Below are positions 24,414-33,017 of a stretch of 64,000 nucleotides of DNA, one piece after another (the first letter of the stretch is position 1; each line of letters begins with the position of its first letter). The notes under the pieces are model-generated. The model saw only the letters and a list, made by a program, of their open reading frames with translations, made no database searches and was not told the origin of the DNA. The DNA is from GCA-002050365 sp038235165. Its GTDB lineage: Bacteria; Acidobacteriota; Blastocatellia; Pyrinomonadales; Pyrinomonadaceae. The translations under genes were made by a program, and so were the position numbers. The stretch lies in NCBI GenBank assembly GCA_038235165.1, contig JBBSUG010000020.1, positions 16,099 through 80,098 on the forward strand, given 5' to 3'.

Positions 24414-25010
24414 ATGAGAAATTGCCCGGAAACAATTGAAGAAATTATCAGTGCGCTGAAACAGGGACTTGAGAACGATTTCTATTTCCGTTGTCTTTAC
24501 GAACGATACTTTTCGCGGACGCGACTTTTCTTTATCCGAAAAAAAATATCGCCCGACGACGCGCTCGAACTAACCCAAGAAGTGTTTTTTTCTGTCTATC
24601 AATATTTGGAGTCACTCCGTCAGGCGAGTGATTTTGAAGCGTGGCTTTACCGAATCGCTCTGAACGCTTTTCGCAATCATCTGGAAAAGAGCAAAGCCGG
24701 CAAGCGGGCGGGAATTTTAGTTGAACTCGAAAGCGCGGATGATGAAAAAAATCTGTTGGAAAAAATCGCCGCCGATGTTTTATCGCCGCTCGACAACTTG
24801 CTCAAAAATGAACGCGAACGGCATTTTCAACGCGCAATGAATGAATTGCCCGAACAAATGCGCCGTGTTTTTTATCTGAAAATCGTCCGCGAAATGTCGA
24901 ACACGGAAATCGCCGCCGCACTCGGAATTTCAATTAACACGGTCAAAGCGCACGTTTTTCAGGCACGCGGTAAATTACAAAAGCACTTATCGGAAAATAC
25001 GGAAAAATGA
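24414..25010 (+). CDS. ECF-type RNA polymerase sigma factor
   Basis: This 198-residue sigma-70-family protein has region 2 at about 25-95 (ALELTQEVFFSVYQYL, FEAWLYRIALNAFRNHLEK) and region 4 at about 140-195, with the helix-turn-helix MSNTEIAAALGISINTVKAHVFQARGKLQ. There are no regions 1.1 or 3, as expected for an ECF factor. The stop overlaps the start of the next gene (ATGA, 25007-25010), which encodes a membrane protein with a zinc-finger-like motif, the usual sigma/anti-sigma arrangement. The adjacent convergent CHAT gene and divergent propeller gene are candidate targets. Confidence 0.9.
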   Translation: MRNCPETIEEIISALKQGLENDFYFRCLYERYFSRTRLFFIRKKISPDDALELTQEVFFSVYQYLESLRQASDFEAWLYRIALNAFRNHLEKSKAGKRAGILVELESADDEKNLLEKIAADVLSPLDNLLKNERERHFQRAMNELPEQMRRVFYLKIVREMSNTEIAAALGISINTVKAHVFQARGKLQKHLSENTEK

Positions 25011-26083
25011 CACCGGAAAAAAAATTAAAAGCGATGTTGAGTGATTATGAACGTGCGGAATCAAACGGCGCGGCAGTCGGCGAACATCTGCACGACGAAG
25101 ATTTTATGCGTTTGATCGAAAATAAATCGTTCATTACAGAAAAAACCGGCAATGCGGCGATTTCCGCCGACAAATTCGTGCCGCTGCGCCGGCATCTCTC
25201 AAATTGCGATTCGTGTTTAGATCGATTTCAAGATTTTTACGCCTTTTTCGCTCCCGCCGAAATCGGCGAAACCGTCGCCGCCAAAAATGAAATTGATGCG
25301 GCTTGGAAATCTTTCGCACCGCGCATCGTTGAGAAAAAACGCCAGCCGAATTTCTTTACGCGAATCTTTCCGTCAATCAAAAAGCCTTATTATTTTAATA
25401 CATTCGGCTGGGCGGTTGCCGCGCTGCTTTTGCTATTTACCGGAATTGCGGCTTTTATCGCGTGGCAGGCGCGAAATGAAAATTTACAACTTGCCGCCCA
25501 ACTCGAACAGCAAAAACAATCTTCCGAAGAGCGTCTAAAAACACTCGAACAATCGGCACAAAATTCTGACATCGCCGACGACGAAAAAAATAAATCACAC
25601 GCGGAAAAAGAAGATTTGCAAAGTAAAATCGCGCAGCTTCAAACCGAAATCGAACGCGTCAAACAGCAGAAACAGACGCGCATTGAAACACCACCACCGA
25701 ATCCGCAAAAATCTCCGCCGGACAAACCCGACAATTCGCTGGTCGCCGTCAACACGCCGATTTATGACGTTTTCCCTTCCGATGCGGTCGTCCGTTCCAG
25801 CGAACAATCGGCGAATAAATTAATCGTTCCGAACGCCGCAAAATCAGTCGTGCTGATTTTAAACGCTGCCGGACGCGCGGAATTTCCGATTTATCAGGCA
25901 TCACTTCTCAACGGCGCAGGCAAAACCGTTTGGCGCGGCGGCGGTTTGCGAAAAGACGCAATGGGAAATTTCACTTTGACGATTTCGCGGACGGCTTTGA
26001 AAACCGGAAATTACCGTTTCAAATTATCGTCCGGTTCACAGTCAGTTGCCGAATATCCGGTCATCATCGAAATCGGTAAATAA
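25007..26083 (+). CDS. Putative membrane anti-sigma factor with coiled coil
   Basis: In this 358-residue protein the N-terminal cytosolic part has RRHLSNCDSCLDRF, giving His63, Cys67 and Cys70, the HxxxCxxC core of zinc-binding anti-sigma domains. One membrane segment lies at about 133-153 (FGWAVAALLLLFTGIAAFIAW). It is followed by a predicted coiled coil at about 155-230 (many Glu/Gln/Lys, QLEQQKQSSEERLKTLEQ), a Pro-rich linker and a beta-rich C-terminal domain of about 110 residues facing the periplasm. The last part is probably the sensor. Translation is coupled to the sigma-factor gene by a 4-base overlap. Confidence 0.82.
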   Translation: MTPEKKLKAMLSDYERAESNGAAVGEHLHDEDFMRLIENKSFITEKTGNAAISADKFVPLRRHLSNCDSCLDRFQDFYAFFAPAEIGETVAAKNEIDAAWKSFAPRIVEKKRQPNFFTRIFPSIKKPYYFNTFGWAVAALLLLFTGIAAFIAWQARNENLQLAAQLEQQKQSSEERLKTLEQSAQNSDIADDEKNKSHAEKEDLQSKIAQLQTEIERVKQQKQTRIETPPPNPQKSPPDKPDNSLVAVNTPIYDVFPSDAVVRSSEQSANKLIVPNAAKSVVLILNAAGRAEFPIYQASLLNGAGKTVWRGGGLRKDAMGNFTLTISRTALKTGNYRFKLSSGSQSVAEYPVIIEIGK

Positions 26084-26086
26084 ACC

Positions 26087-29000
26087 TTAAAAATTGGAAT
26101 TCGGTTTGCCTTGCAAAATGAATGATGCCCAGTAAAACGGGTGAGAATAACGATTTTCGTTAATCATTTTTAACTGTGTTTCGCGCAGTGCGGCGGCTTT
26201 GTCGCGTCCGTCATTTTTACGCAGATTTTCGTAAAATGAAGTCATCAGTTCGGCGGTCGAAGCGTCGTCAACCTTCCACAAACTGACCAGCACCGACGGC
26301 GTTCCGGCGTAGAAAAACCCCCTTGTTAACCCGACGAGTCCTTCGCCGCGCAATTCCTGTCCCAAGCCGGTTTCACACGCCGAAAGCGTTACTAGATCCG
26401 CCCGCAGTTTCAAGTTGAAAATCTCCGTCGTTTGCAGCAGACCGTCTTCTTCGATTTTAGATTTTGGATTTTGAATGTCCGATTGTTTGTCCGCTTTCGG
26501 CAACGTCAAAATCAGACTCGAAAACTGCGGCTGATTTTCGTCAATCAAACCGTGAACGGCAAAATGCAGATAACGGTACTGGCTCAATAAATCGTTTGAT
26601 TTGGCACGTTCTTCGGTTGCTTCCGTGCCGGTGAAAACGTCGGCTTGTCCGTCAGGAAAAAGTTTGGCGATGCGCGTCGCCTCCACTTTGGCAAATTTCA
26701 AATCGGTTAAGTTCCAAGCGCGGTTATCATCCAAAACCGAGCGCGTGTTTTGAGTAGAAAGCGGATTTTGATTCTCCGTTTTCGTGTCGTAATCGGGCGC
26801 GGCGAAAGCGAGAAACGACTTGTTCGGTTTCGCCGCATCATAATTTTTGAGATTTGCCAGCACACTGGCTGAAGGCGTATAGGAAATTTCAAAATCTCGC
26901 ACCAAATACGGCAGTTTGCCAAAATTTGCGTTCTGATTATTTCTGAGCAGAACTTCAAACGGCAGATAATTTAACGCGCCGTCGGCGGCGACTATAATTT
27001 TCGTTTTCGTTTTTAGTAAATTTTCAATCGGCGCAAGTAATGTGGTATATAATTCGCGTCCCGTAACCAAATAATTCGCCAGATTAGTTCGTGCCGGTGT
27101 CGAAATACTGCGATGCAGCGTTTTGATTGAAGCACGTAGAGTTTTCTCATCCGGCAAACACACAATTTGAAATTCATTTTTGCCGACGGCGAACAAAAAT
27201 GAAGCGTCCGCGCCGGTTTGATATTCGAGCAGAACAGTTTGGTCGTCGAGCAGTTTTTGCGTTTGTGCCAGATCAATCGTCGTCGGATGTTTCAGTTCGG
27301 CGTAGCGCGGATTGGTGCGCTTGATTTCCGATTCGAGTTTTTCGCGCTCATTATCGGCTTGGACGATCTTGTTCTGTGTTTCACTGATGAATTTTGCATC
27401 CGGTTTTTCCGCCGATTTAAGCCCGATTAACTGCGTTTGAAGTTTCGACAATTTCGCGTTGACATTGCGTTTCCGTTCCTTCATTTCGGGGCTGATGCTG
27501 GATGAAACGTCAATCGAAGATTCGGCGAGCAAATCGAGCAGTCCGCGTCCGCGCGATTTCTCGCTGACGGCGAACGCCAACGCGCCGAACTGTCTGTTTT
27601 CCGGATGTTTCTCCAATTCCAATAATAGTGAAATATAAAAATCATATTTATCTTGGACAATCGAAAAATAAGTAGTGAGGTCTTCCCGTCCGACTAACTC
27701 AGCGCGGGTTGACTCGACAATTTTTATCGAATCTTCAATTAAATGAAGCGCGGCAGCGGGATTTTTTTGAGTGCGGCGGACGCGGGCGAGATTGTAAAGT
27801 GCGTCCGATTCGGTAATTCGGTCGCCGATTGTTCGCGCCGTTTCCAGTGCTTCGTCGGCTGTTTCACCGGCTTTTTCCGGCTTTAACAATTCGAAATACA
27901 TATCGGAAACATTGATCAAAGAACGCAGTGCCGATCTTTTTATCTTCATTTCGTTACCGATGTCCAACGATTTCAGATAATTGTCGAGCGCAAATTGTTG
28001 ATGACCGAGCATTCTTTCAATATAACCGAGTGTAAAATAACTGTTTCTGATCCGCGTTAAATCAACTGGCGTGTCACGCTGCGCGAGTTTCAGCGCGGCG
28101 TTGACTGTTTCTTTTGCCTTTTCGTAATTCCTGACACCCATATAAATGCCGCCCTGTAAATCCAGATTAACCCTTGTCGCGGTTTTATAATGAAGCGTGT
28201 TCAATACCGAAATCGCCTGCCGCGTATAACTCATCGAGCGCGTATTTTGACCCAAATTGAAATAGTCTTTAGCAAGATTTATCAAGCACATCGCTTCATC
28301 AAATTTGTTGCCGGTCGAGTTTTGAGCGAAATCGAGTGCCTGTTGGTCATACTCCAGACTTTTTTGTAACTGTCCCTGATAGCTGTAAGCGATTGAGATG
28401 TTGGTGTAAATGTTGCTGAAAATGTTCGCCAAAGAAATTCCCGATTCTTCTCCGAGCGAAATAGCCTGATTTGCCGTTTCGAGTATTTTAAAAGGCTCTT
28501 CGCGGTCAACATAAATTTCGGTGAATGTTATCAACGATTTGATTTGAAGATTTTGATCGCCGAGCCTTTTCGCCATTTGAAATGCTTGATCGGCAAGCTC
28601 CAGACTTTTCGGCGAGTCATTCGAGTATAAATGAGCGTAACTCAAATCCAGCAAAACATTTACTTGCAGCGCATCATCGCCGAATTCTTTTGATTGGACA
28701 AGCGTTTCCGTCAAAACTTTAATGCTTTGATCGTATTCGCCCATCAAAACGAGTGCCGCGCCGATTGATTCATTGATTGCCGCCCGCTGATATTTGTTTT
28801 CTTCACCTGTCAACAGAAGAATCGCCGCTTTGCCGTATTCGATTGATTTGTCAGCCTCGCTGCTGTTGATTGCAGCCGACTGCAAAAATCTCAAAGCCGT
28901 CGCTTCGAGCCGTTCGTCGCGGCTTTCACGGGCAAGTTTCCGACCGTTTTCCAACAGCAAAACCCCTTGCTGTTTGGAAATCGTTTTTTCTTCCGAAAGC

Positions 29001-29167
29001 AGTTTGACGGCAGTTGCAATTGATTCCTGCGCGATGGTTCTCGTTTGATCGCGTTTGTCCTCTGATTTCAGTTCCACTTGTCCGAAACAAACTGCGGTAA
29101 AAGCCGAAATATATAAAATAACGGATAATTTGAGTCTAAAACGAGAGATTGGAAGAAGAAATCGCAT
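26087..29167 (-). CDS. Secreted TPR-CHAT protein (caspase-like peptidase domain)
   Basis: This 1026-residue protein has a signal peptide (hydrophobic run LKLSVILYISAFTAVCFGQ). About a dozen tetratricopeptide repeats span roughly 45-460, a coiled-coil stretch lies near 560-640, and a CHAT domain covers about 700-1020. The caspase-type dyad is present: His about 872 in HFAVHG and Cys about 931 in LSACETGLG. I chose the ATG at 29167 because it leads into the signal peptide; the frame is open to 29236. A run of three 7-base repeats at 26454-26474 is translated as part of the loop between His and Cys. The gene converges with the sigma/anti-sigma operon (3-base gap) and may belong to its regulon. 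Confidence 0.87.
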   Translation of the reverse strand: MRFLLPISRFRLKLSVILYISAFTAVCFGQVELKSEDKRDQTRTIAQESIATAVKLLSEEKTISKQQGVLLLENGRKLARESRDERLEATALRFLQSAAINSSEADKSIEYGKAAILLLTGEENKYQRAAINESIGAALVLMGEYDQSIKVLTETLVQSKEFGDDALQVNVLLDLSYAHLYSNDSPKSLELADQAFQMAKRLGDQNLQIKSLITFTEIYVDREEPFKILETANQAISLGEESGISLANIFSNIYTNISIAYSYQGQLQKSLEYDQQALDFAQNSTGNKFDEAMCLINLAKDYFNLGQNTRSMSYTRQAISVLNTLHYKTATRVNLDLQGGIYMGVRNYEKAKETVNAALKLAQRDTPVDLTRIRNSYFTLGYIERMLGHQQFALDNYLKSLDIGNEMKIKRSALRSLINVSDMYFELLKPEKAGETADEALETARTIGDRITESDALYNLARVRRTQKNPAAALHLIEDSIKIVESTRAELVGREDLTTYFSIVQDKYDFYISLLLELEKHPENRQFGALAFAVSEKSRGRGLLDLLAESSIDVSSSISPEMKERKRNVNAKLSKLQTQLIGLKSAEKPDAKFISETQNKIVQADNEREKLESEIKRTNPRYAELKHPTTIDLAQTQKLLDDQTVLLEYQTGADASFLFAVGKNEFQIVCLPDEKTLRASIKTLHRSISTPARTNLANYLVTGRELYTTLLAPIENLLKTKTKIIVAADGALNYLPFEVLLRNNQNANFGKLPYLVRDFEISYTPSASVLANLKNYDAAKPNKSFLAFAAPDYDTKTENQNPLSTQNTRSVLDDNRAWNLTDLKFAKVEATRIAKLFPDGQADVFTGTEATEERAKSNDLLSQYRYLHFAVHGLIDENQPQFSSLILTLPKADKQSDIQNPKSKIEEDGLLQTTEIFNLKLRADLVTLSACETGLGQELRGEGLVGLTRGFFYAGTPSVLVSLWKVDDASTAELMTSFYENLRKNDGRDKAAALRETQLKMINENRYSHPFYWASFILQGKPNSNF
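26454..26474. repeat. Heptad repeat inside the CHAT coding sequence
   Basis: Three 7-base units, ATTTTAG, ATTTTGG and ATTTTGA, lie in tandem within the CHAT domain gene. They encode the central part of the segment DIQNPKSKIEE. The same style of repeat fills non-coding spacers elsewhere in the window, so this looks like a spacer repeat that spread into a gene without breaking the frame. Confidence 0.7.
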
Positions 29168-29253
29168 ATTGAATGTAAGTAATTTTGCTTCAAGTTTAGT
29201 TTGATCAAGCCTCCGGCGAGTGAGTTTTTGAAACAAATTTCTTTGGGAATTCT

Positions 29254-30873
29254 TTATCTTTTACGAGTAACTACCTGCCGGATTATTGCAGATACTAGCA
29301 AAATACTTATCAAACAGCAACTTATCGGCAGCCAATCACCGAAGCGAACATAAAGCGTTTGTTCGTCGGAAAGAGCGATTCGCGCCGCCAAAATTTGTTC
29401 CGACCACGCCGGAACTTCCGCCGTCACGCGCCCGAATTTGTCGGTAGCTCTCGTAATTCCGGTCGCCGCCGCCCGAACGACGGCGCGTCGCGTTTCAATG
29501 GCGCGAAAACGCGAAAACGCGGCAAGCTGATATTGTCCTTGCGAACCGGCGAAAAATCCTTCGTTAGTAATCGCCGTCAAAAATTGCGCCCCGCTGCGAA
29601 CGAGTTCGGCGGACATCTCCGGGTACAAATTCTCGTAGCAAATCATCGTCCCGACACGAACCGTCGCGCCGTCTTTGGTTTGAAAATCAAAAGTTTGCGC
29701 CGTTTCGCCGTAACTCAAACGCGGGCGCGTGCCGATGGGAATCATCCAATCAGCGACCGGCGGAAAACGGTCGGAAAACGGAACGTGTTCGAGAAACGGC
29801 ATCAAACGGCGTTTTAAATATAAATCCGCCAAATTTATCGGCAGCTTATTGTCTTGAATCTGCGACGGCTGAAACAATGCGGCGGCATTAAAAAATTCAG
29901 TCCGGCGATTTTGCGCTTCCATCAATAGCGGACGCGGTTCGCTGTCGGCATAATTTCTGACTTCAATCAATCCGGTTAAAACAGGGGTATTCCATTTTTT
30001 GATTTGTTTCGCCAAATACTCATTTGCGCCGTCATCGTCAGAGAGAATATACGGCACGGCGACTTCGTTCCACAAAATCAAATCCAGCGTTTCGTTTTTG
30101 AGAGCCTTGCTAGTCAGCGCGAGTTGTTTGCCGAAAATATTCGGCAAATTTTTCTCCGAATAATCAGCAAACGGCGAAATGTTCGGCTGCACGGCAAAAA
30201 CCGTGATTTCCTTTTCCGGCGGCTGCGTTTTGAGAAAAACAAAAGCCGCATAACCGAGCGGTAATACAAAAAGAAGTACCGCCGGAAGCGCGTTTTTTGT
30301 CAGCAACGTCGCTAAATTAAACTTTGCATTCGTGTTGGAAAGTTGTTTTTCAATAAAAACAAAGAGCGCGACATCGAGCAGCACGAGCCAAAAGGTTACG
30401 CCTTCCGCGCCGGTGATGTCGGCAAACTGAATAATCCAGATCAAGTCAGCCTGGGTGTAACCGAGCCGCACCGCGCCGAACGAAAATTCGGTCAAATGAT
30501 AAAGCCATTCCCAAGCCGTCCACACAAACGGCAGCGACCAGAGCGCAATTTTCCAACTTAAAAAACGCCGCACGAAAAAAAAACAGATGAGCGGAATCGT
30601 CCAAACGACAATTCCCATCAGCATCGAAGCGAACAATCCGATAACCGAAGCGTTGACTACCCACAGCGTGATGATCGTAAATCCGATGCCGACGGAAACA
30701 AGCGAACGCGCGACAAATGCAGTAAATTTTTCCGTTTTTTCGAGTTCAAATAGAAGCGGCACGAGCCACCCCCAAGCCAGAAATCCGAGCGGAGCAAAAG
30801 AAAAACTCGGCACCGATAAACCGAGCAGCAGACCGCTGATGACGCACATCAAATAACTCTGCGAATTCTTCAT
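29254..30873 (-). CDS. lnt: Apolipoprotein N-acyltransferase
   Basis: This 539-residue integral membrane enzyme attaches the third acyl chain to the N-terminal Cys of lipoproteins. The N-terminal half holds about six membrane segments, starting LLLGLSVPSFSFAPLGFLAW. The C-terminal nitrilase domain carries the catalytic triad regions: Glu in ILWNEVAVPY, Lys in DLYLKRRLMPFLEHVPF and Cys in MICYENLYPEM, followed by TNEGFF. A last membrane segment is at LPISCCLISILLVSAI. I chose the ATG at 30873, preceded by AAGGCGG; the open frame to 30936 is not conserved-looking. It is divergent from the amidase gene. Confidence 0.93.
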   Translation of the reverse strand: MKNSQSYLMCVISGLLLGLSVPSFSFAPLGFLAWGWLVPLLFELEKTEKFTAFVARSLVSVGIGFTIITLWVVNASVIGLFASMLMGIVVWTIPLICFFFVRRFLSWKIALWSLPFVWTAWEWLYHLTEFSFGAVRLGYTQADLIWIIQFADITGAEGVTFWLVLLDVALFVFIEKQLSNTNAKFNLATLLTKNALPAVLLFVLPLGYAAFVFLKTQPPEKEITVFAVQPNISPFADYSEKNLPNIFGKQLALTSKALKNETLDLILWNEVAVPYILSDDDGANEYLAKQIKKWNTPVLTGLIEVRNYADSEPRPLLMEAQNRRTEFFNAAALFQPSQIQDNKLPINLADLYLKRRLMPFLEHVPFSDRFPPVADWMIPIGTRPRLSYGETAQTFDFQTKDGATVRVGTMICYENLYPEMSAELVRSGAQFLTAITNEGFFAGSQGQYQLAAFSRFRAIETRRAVVRAAATGITRATDKFGRVTAEVPAWSEQILAARIALSDEQTLYVRFGDWLPISCCLISILLVSAIIRQVVTRKR

Positions 30874-31022
30874 CCGCCTTAATTCTCCAAAAGAATTTGT
30901 AAATTCATAAAATATGTTTACACGAACGCCTCTCAAAATAGCAAATTCTATGGCGGCAATTGGTTGATTATTTCAGAAATGCCGCAAAATCAAAGCAATT
31001 TTTTCTCTCTGCCAAAAGAGTG

Positions 31023-31043
31023 CAATTGGATTTTATCCAATTG
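31023..31043. promoter_or_regulatory. Palindrome in the lnt-amidase divergent region
   Basis: CAATTGGAT and ATCCAATTG form a perfect 9-bp inverted repeat around three T, 46 bases before the amidase start. It sits where a repressor would bind or in the amidase leader. No T-run follows, so it is not a normal terminator. Confidence 0.4.
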
Positions 31044-31088
31044 TGCGCTATAAATTATGTAAATCTTTAATTTTCCAACCATCAAAAT

Positions 31089-32675
31089 ATGAACACCAAC
31101 AACCAAAATCGCCGTGAATTTTTGCAGTTCGGCGCGGCAGGTTTGACCGCGATGACCTTTTTGAAAAATGCCAACGCTCAAACGTCGTCGAATATGCCAA
31201 TTGAAGAAATAACGATCAATGAATTACAAGCGAAAATGAAATCGGGCGAGTTGACCGCGCGAAAACTTATTGAACTTTATTTACAGAGAATAAAAGAGAT
31301 TGACCCAAAACTCAATTCCGTTCTCGAAACCAACCCCGACGCGCTGAAAATCGCCGACGAAATGGACAAAGAACGCAAAAACGGCAAAATTCGCTCGATG
31401 ATACACGGCATCCCGATTTTGATCAAAGATAATATTGACACCGCCGATAAAATGAAAACGACCGCCGGAAGTTTGGCGTTAATTGACGCACCGACTCCGA
31501 AAAACGACGCTTTCATCGTCCAACAATTGAGACGTGCGGGCGCAGTGATTATCGGCAAAACAAATTTGAGCGAATGGGCGAATTTTCGTTCCTCAAAATC
31601 TTCGAGCGGTTGGTCGGGACGCGGCGGACAAACGCATAATCCGTATATTTTAGACAGAAATCCGTGCGGTTCAAGCGCGGGAACAGGCGCATCAATCGCG
31701 GCAAATCTCGCGGCAATCGGCATCGGCACGGAAACCGACGGTTCGATTATTTGTCCGTCGGCGACGTGCGGCATCGTCGGTTTGAAACCGACTTTGGGTT
31801 TAGTTTCGCGTTCGGGAATCATTCCGATTGCACATAGTCAGGATACAGCAGGACCAATGGCGCGAACCGTTTCGGATGCGGCGATTTTGTTGAGTATTTT
31901 GGTTGGAAACGACAAAAATGATTCGATCACTTCACAAGCGTCAAAAGGCGAAACGGATTACACAAAGTTTTTACAAAAAGACGGCTTAAAAAATATGCGA
32001 ATCGGTGTCGGTCGGCAGACATTCGGCAGAAATGCCAAAATTGATGCCGTTGTCGAACCGCAATTGAAGGTTTTGAAAGACGGCGGCGCAACTTTGATTG
32101 ATATTGAGTTTGAAAATCTCGACAAGTTCGGCGATGCGGAATATCAGGTTTTGCTCTATGAATTCAAGGAAGATTTGAACAAATATCTGACAGGACGCGG
32201 CGGAAAATATAAAACTCTGGCGGATTTGATCGAATACAACAAAGTCAATGCCGCCAAAGAAATGCCGTATTTTGGGCAGGAAATCTTTTTGCAGGCGCAG
32301 GAGAAAGCCGATTTGAATGACCGCGCCTACCGTTTAGCTTTATTGCAAAGCAAACTTTACACGCAGGAACAGGGCATTGATGCGGTAATGAGCAAAAACA
32401 AGTTGGACGCATTCATCGCCCCGTCGGGCGGAGCGGCGTGGATGACCGATCTCGTCAACGGCGACTGCGGCGTGTTTGAAGGTTTGACGAGTCTCGCGGC
32501 GGTTTCCGGTTATCCGAGCATCACCATCCCGGCGGGCTACGTGCAGGAATTGCCCGTCGGTGTCACCTTTTTCGGACGCGCCTTTGCCGAACCGACGCTG
32601 ATAAAAATCGCCTACGCTTTCGAGCAGGCAACCAAGGCGCGGAAACCGCCGAAATTTTTGCCGACATACGCATAG
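31089..32675 (+). CDS. Amidase-signature enzyme with Tat-type signal
   Basis: This 528-residue amidase hydrolase has a twin-arginine-like N-terminus (NRREFLQFGAAGLTAMTFLKNANA), so it is likely exported folded. The Ser-cisSer-Lys triad is present: Lys113 in GIPILIKDNID, cis-Ser195 in NPCGSSAGTG and nucleophile Ser219 in GIGTETDGSI. Asp replaces the usual Gly before GSI, a small departure. The family hydrolyses a wide range of amides, and the export signal argues against a GatA role. The substrate is unknown. Confidence 0.9.
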   Translation: MNTNNQNRREFLQFGAAGLTAMTFLKNANAQTSSNMPIEEITINELQAKMKSGELTARKLIELYLQRIKEIDPKLNSVLETNPDALKIADEMDKERKNGKIRSMIHGIPILIKDNIDTADKMKTTAGSLALIDAPTPKNDAFIVQQLRRAGAVIIGKTNLSEWANFRSSKSSSGWSGRGGQTHNPYILDRNPCGSSAGTGASIAANLAAIGIGTETDGSIICPSATCGIVGLKPTLGLVSRSGIIPIAHSQDTAGPMARTVSDAAILLSILVGNDKNDSITSQASKGETDYTKFLQKDGLKNMRIGVGRQTFGRNAKIDAVVEPQLKVLKDGGATLIDIEFENLDKFGDAEYQVLLYEFKEDLNKYLTGRGGKYKTLADLIEYNKVNAAKEMPYFGQEIFLQAQEKADLNDRAYRLALLQSKLYTQEQGIDAVMSKNKLDAFIAPSGGAAWMTDLVNGDCGVFEGLTSLAAVSGYPSITIPAGYVQELPVGVTFFGRAFAEPTLIKIAYAFEQATKARKPPKFLPTYA

Positions 32676-32697
32676 TACAGCAGTCGGGACGACTACG

Positions 32698-32994
32698 TTA
32701 CATTGCTTTGTTCCATTCGGTTTCGATATTTTCCAAAATTTTGCAGTCGCAATAACCGCCGTTTTCGTTAAGCCACGAGATGATTTTCGGAAACGGCAGA
32801 TGGTTATCAACCAGATACTGCATTGTAAATTTTGATGTGTGGTCACACAACTGCGTCTTAAAGCGTGAACGGATGTAGTAGAAAAGTTCTTCCAAATCTT
32901 CCGGTTCAATCGGCAGTGTCGCCACATATTCTGCCAATTCCTGTTCATTTAACTGCGACAAAATTTCGATTTGCCGCTTTTTTAAAATAGCCAT
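32698..32994 (-). CDS. DUF2695-family small protein
   Basis: This 98-residue protein has a C-terminal half that fits DUF2695: SKFTMQYLVDNHLPFPKIISWLNENGGYCDCKILENIE, including the invariant GGYCDCE/K-like motif with two cysteines. The N-terminal half is acidic and helical. Function is unknown. It follows the MFS gene by 23 bases on the same strand and is probably its last operon partner. Its end is only 22 bases from the end of the convergent amidase gene. Confidence 0.78.
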   Translation of the reverse strand: MAILKKRQIEILSQLNEQELAEYVATLPIEPEDLEELFYYIRSRFKTQLCDHTSKFTMQYLVDNHLPFPKIISWLNENGGYCDCKILENIETEWNKAM

Positions 32995-33017
32995 TTAAGT
33001 TTCCTTCTATTCCAAAT

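Noticed and set aside
26604..26625. TTTGGCACG followed by TTGC as a second sigma-54 site
   Set aside because: The GG to GC distance is 14 instead of 10, and it lies inside the CHAT coding sequence on the wrong strand for any start.
31277..31822. 181-codon minus-strand ORF inside the amidase gene
   Set aside because: It is antisense to the amidase catalytic region and shows no family features; the amidase frame has all active-site motifs.
32340..32948. 202-codon minus-strand ORF spanning the DUF2695 gene and amidase end
   Set aside because: It overlaps two supported genes in other frames; the DUF2695 frame has the conserved GGYCDC motif.
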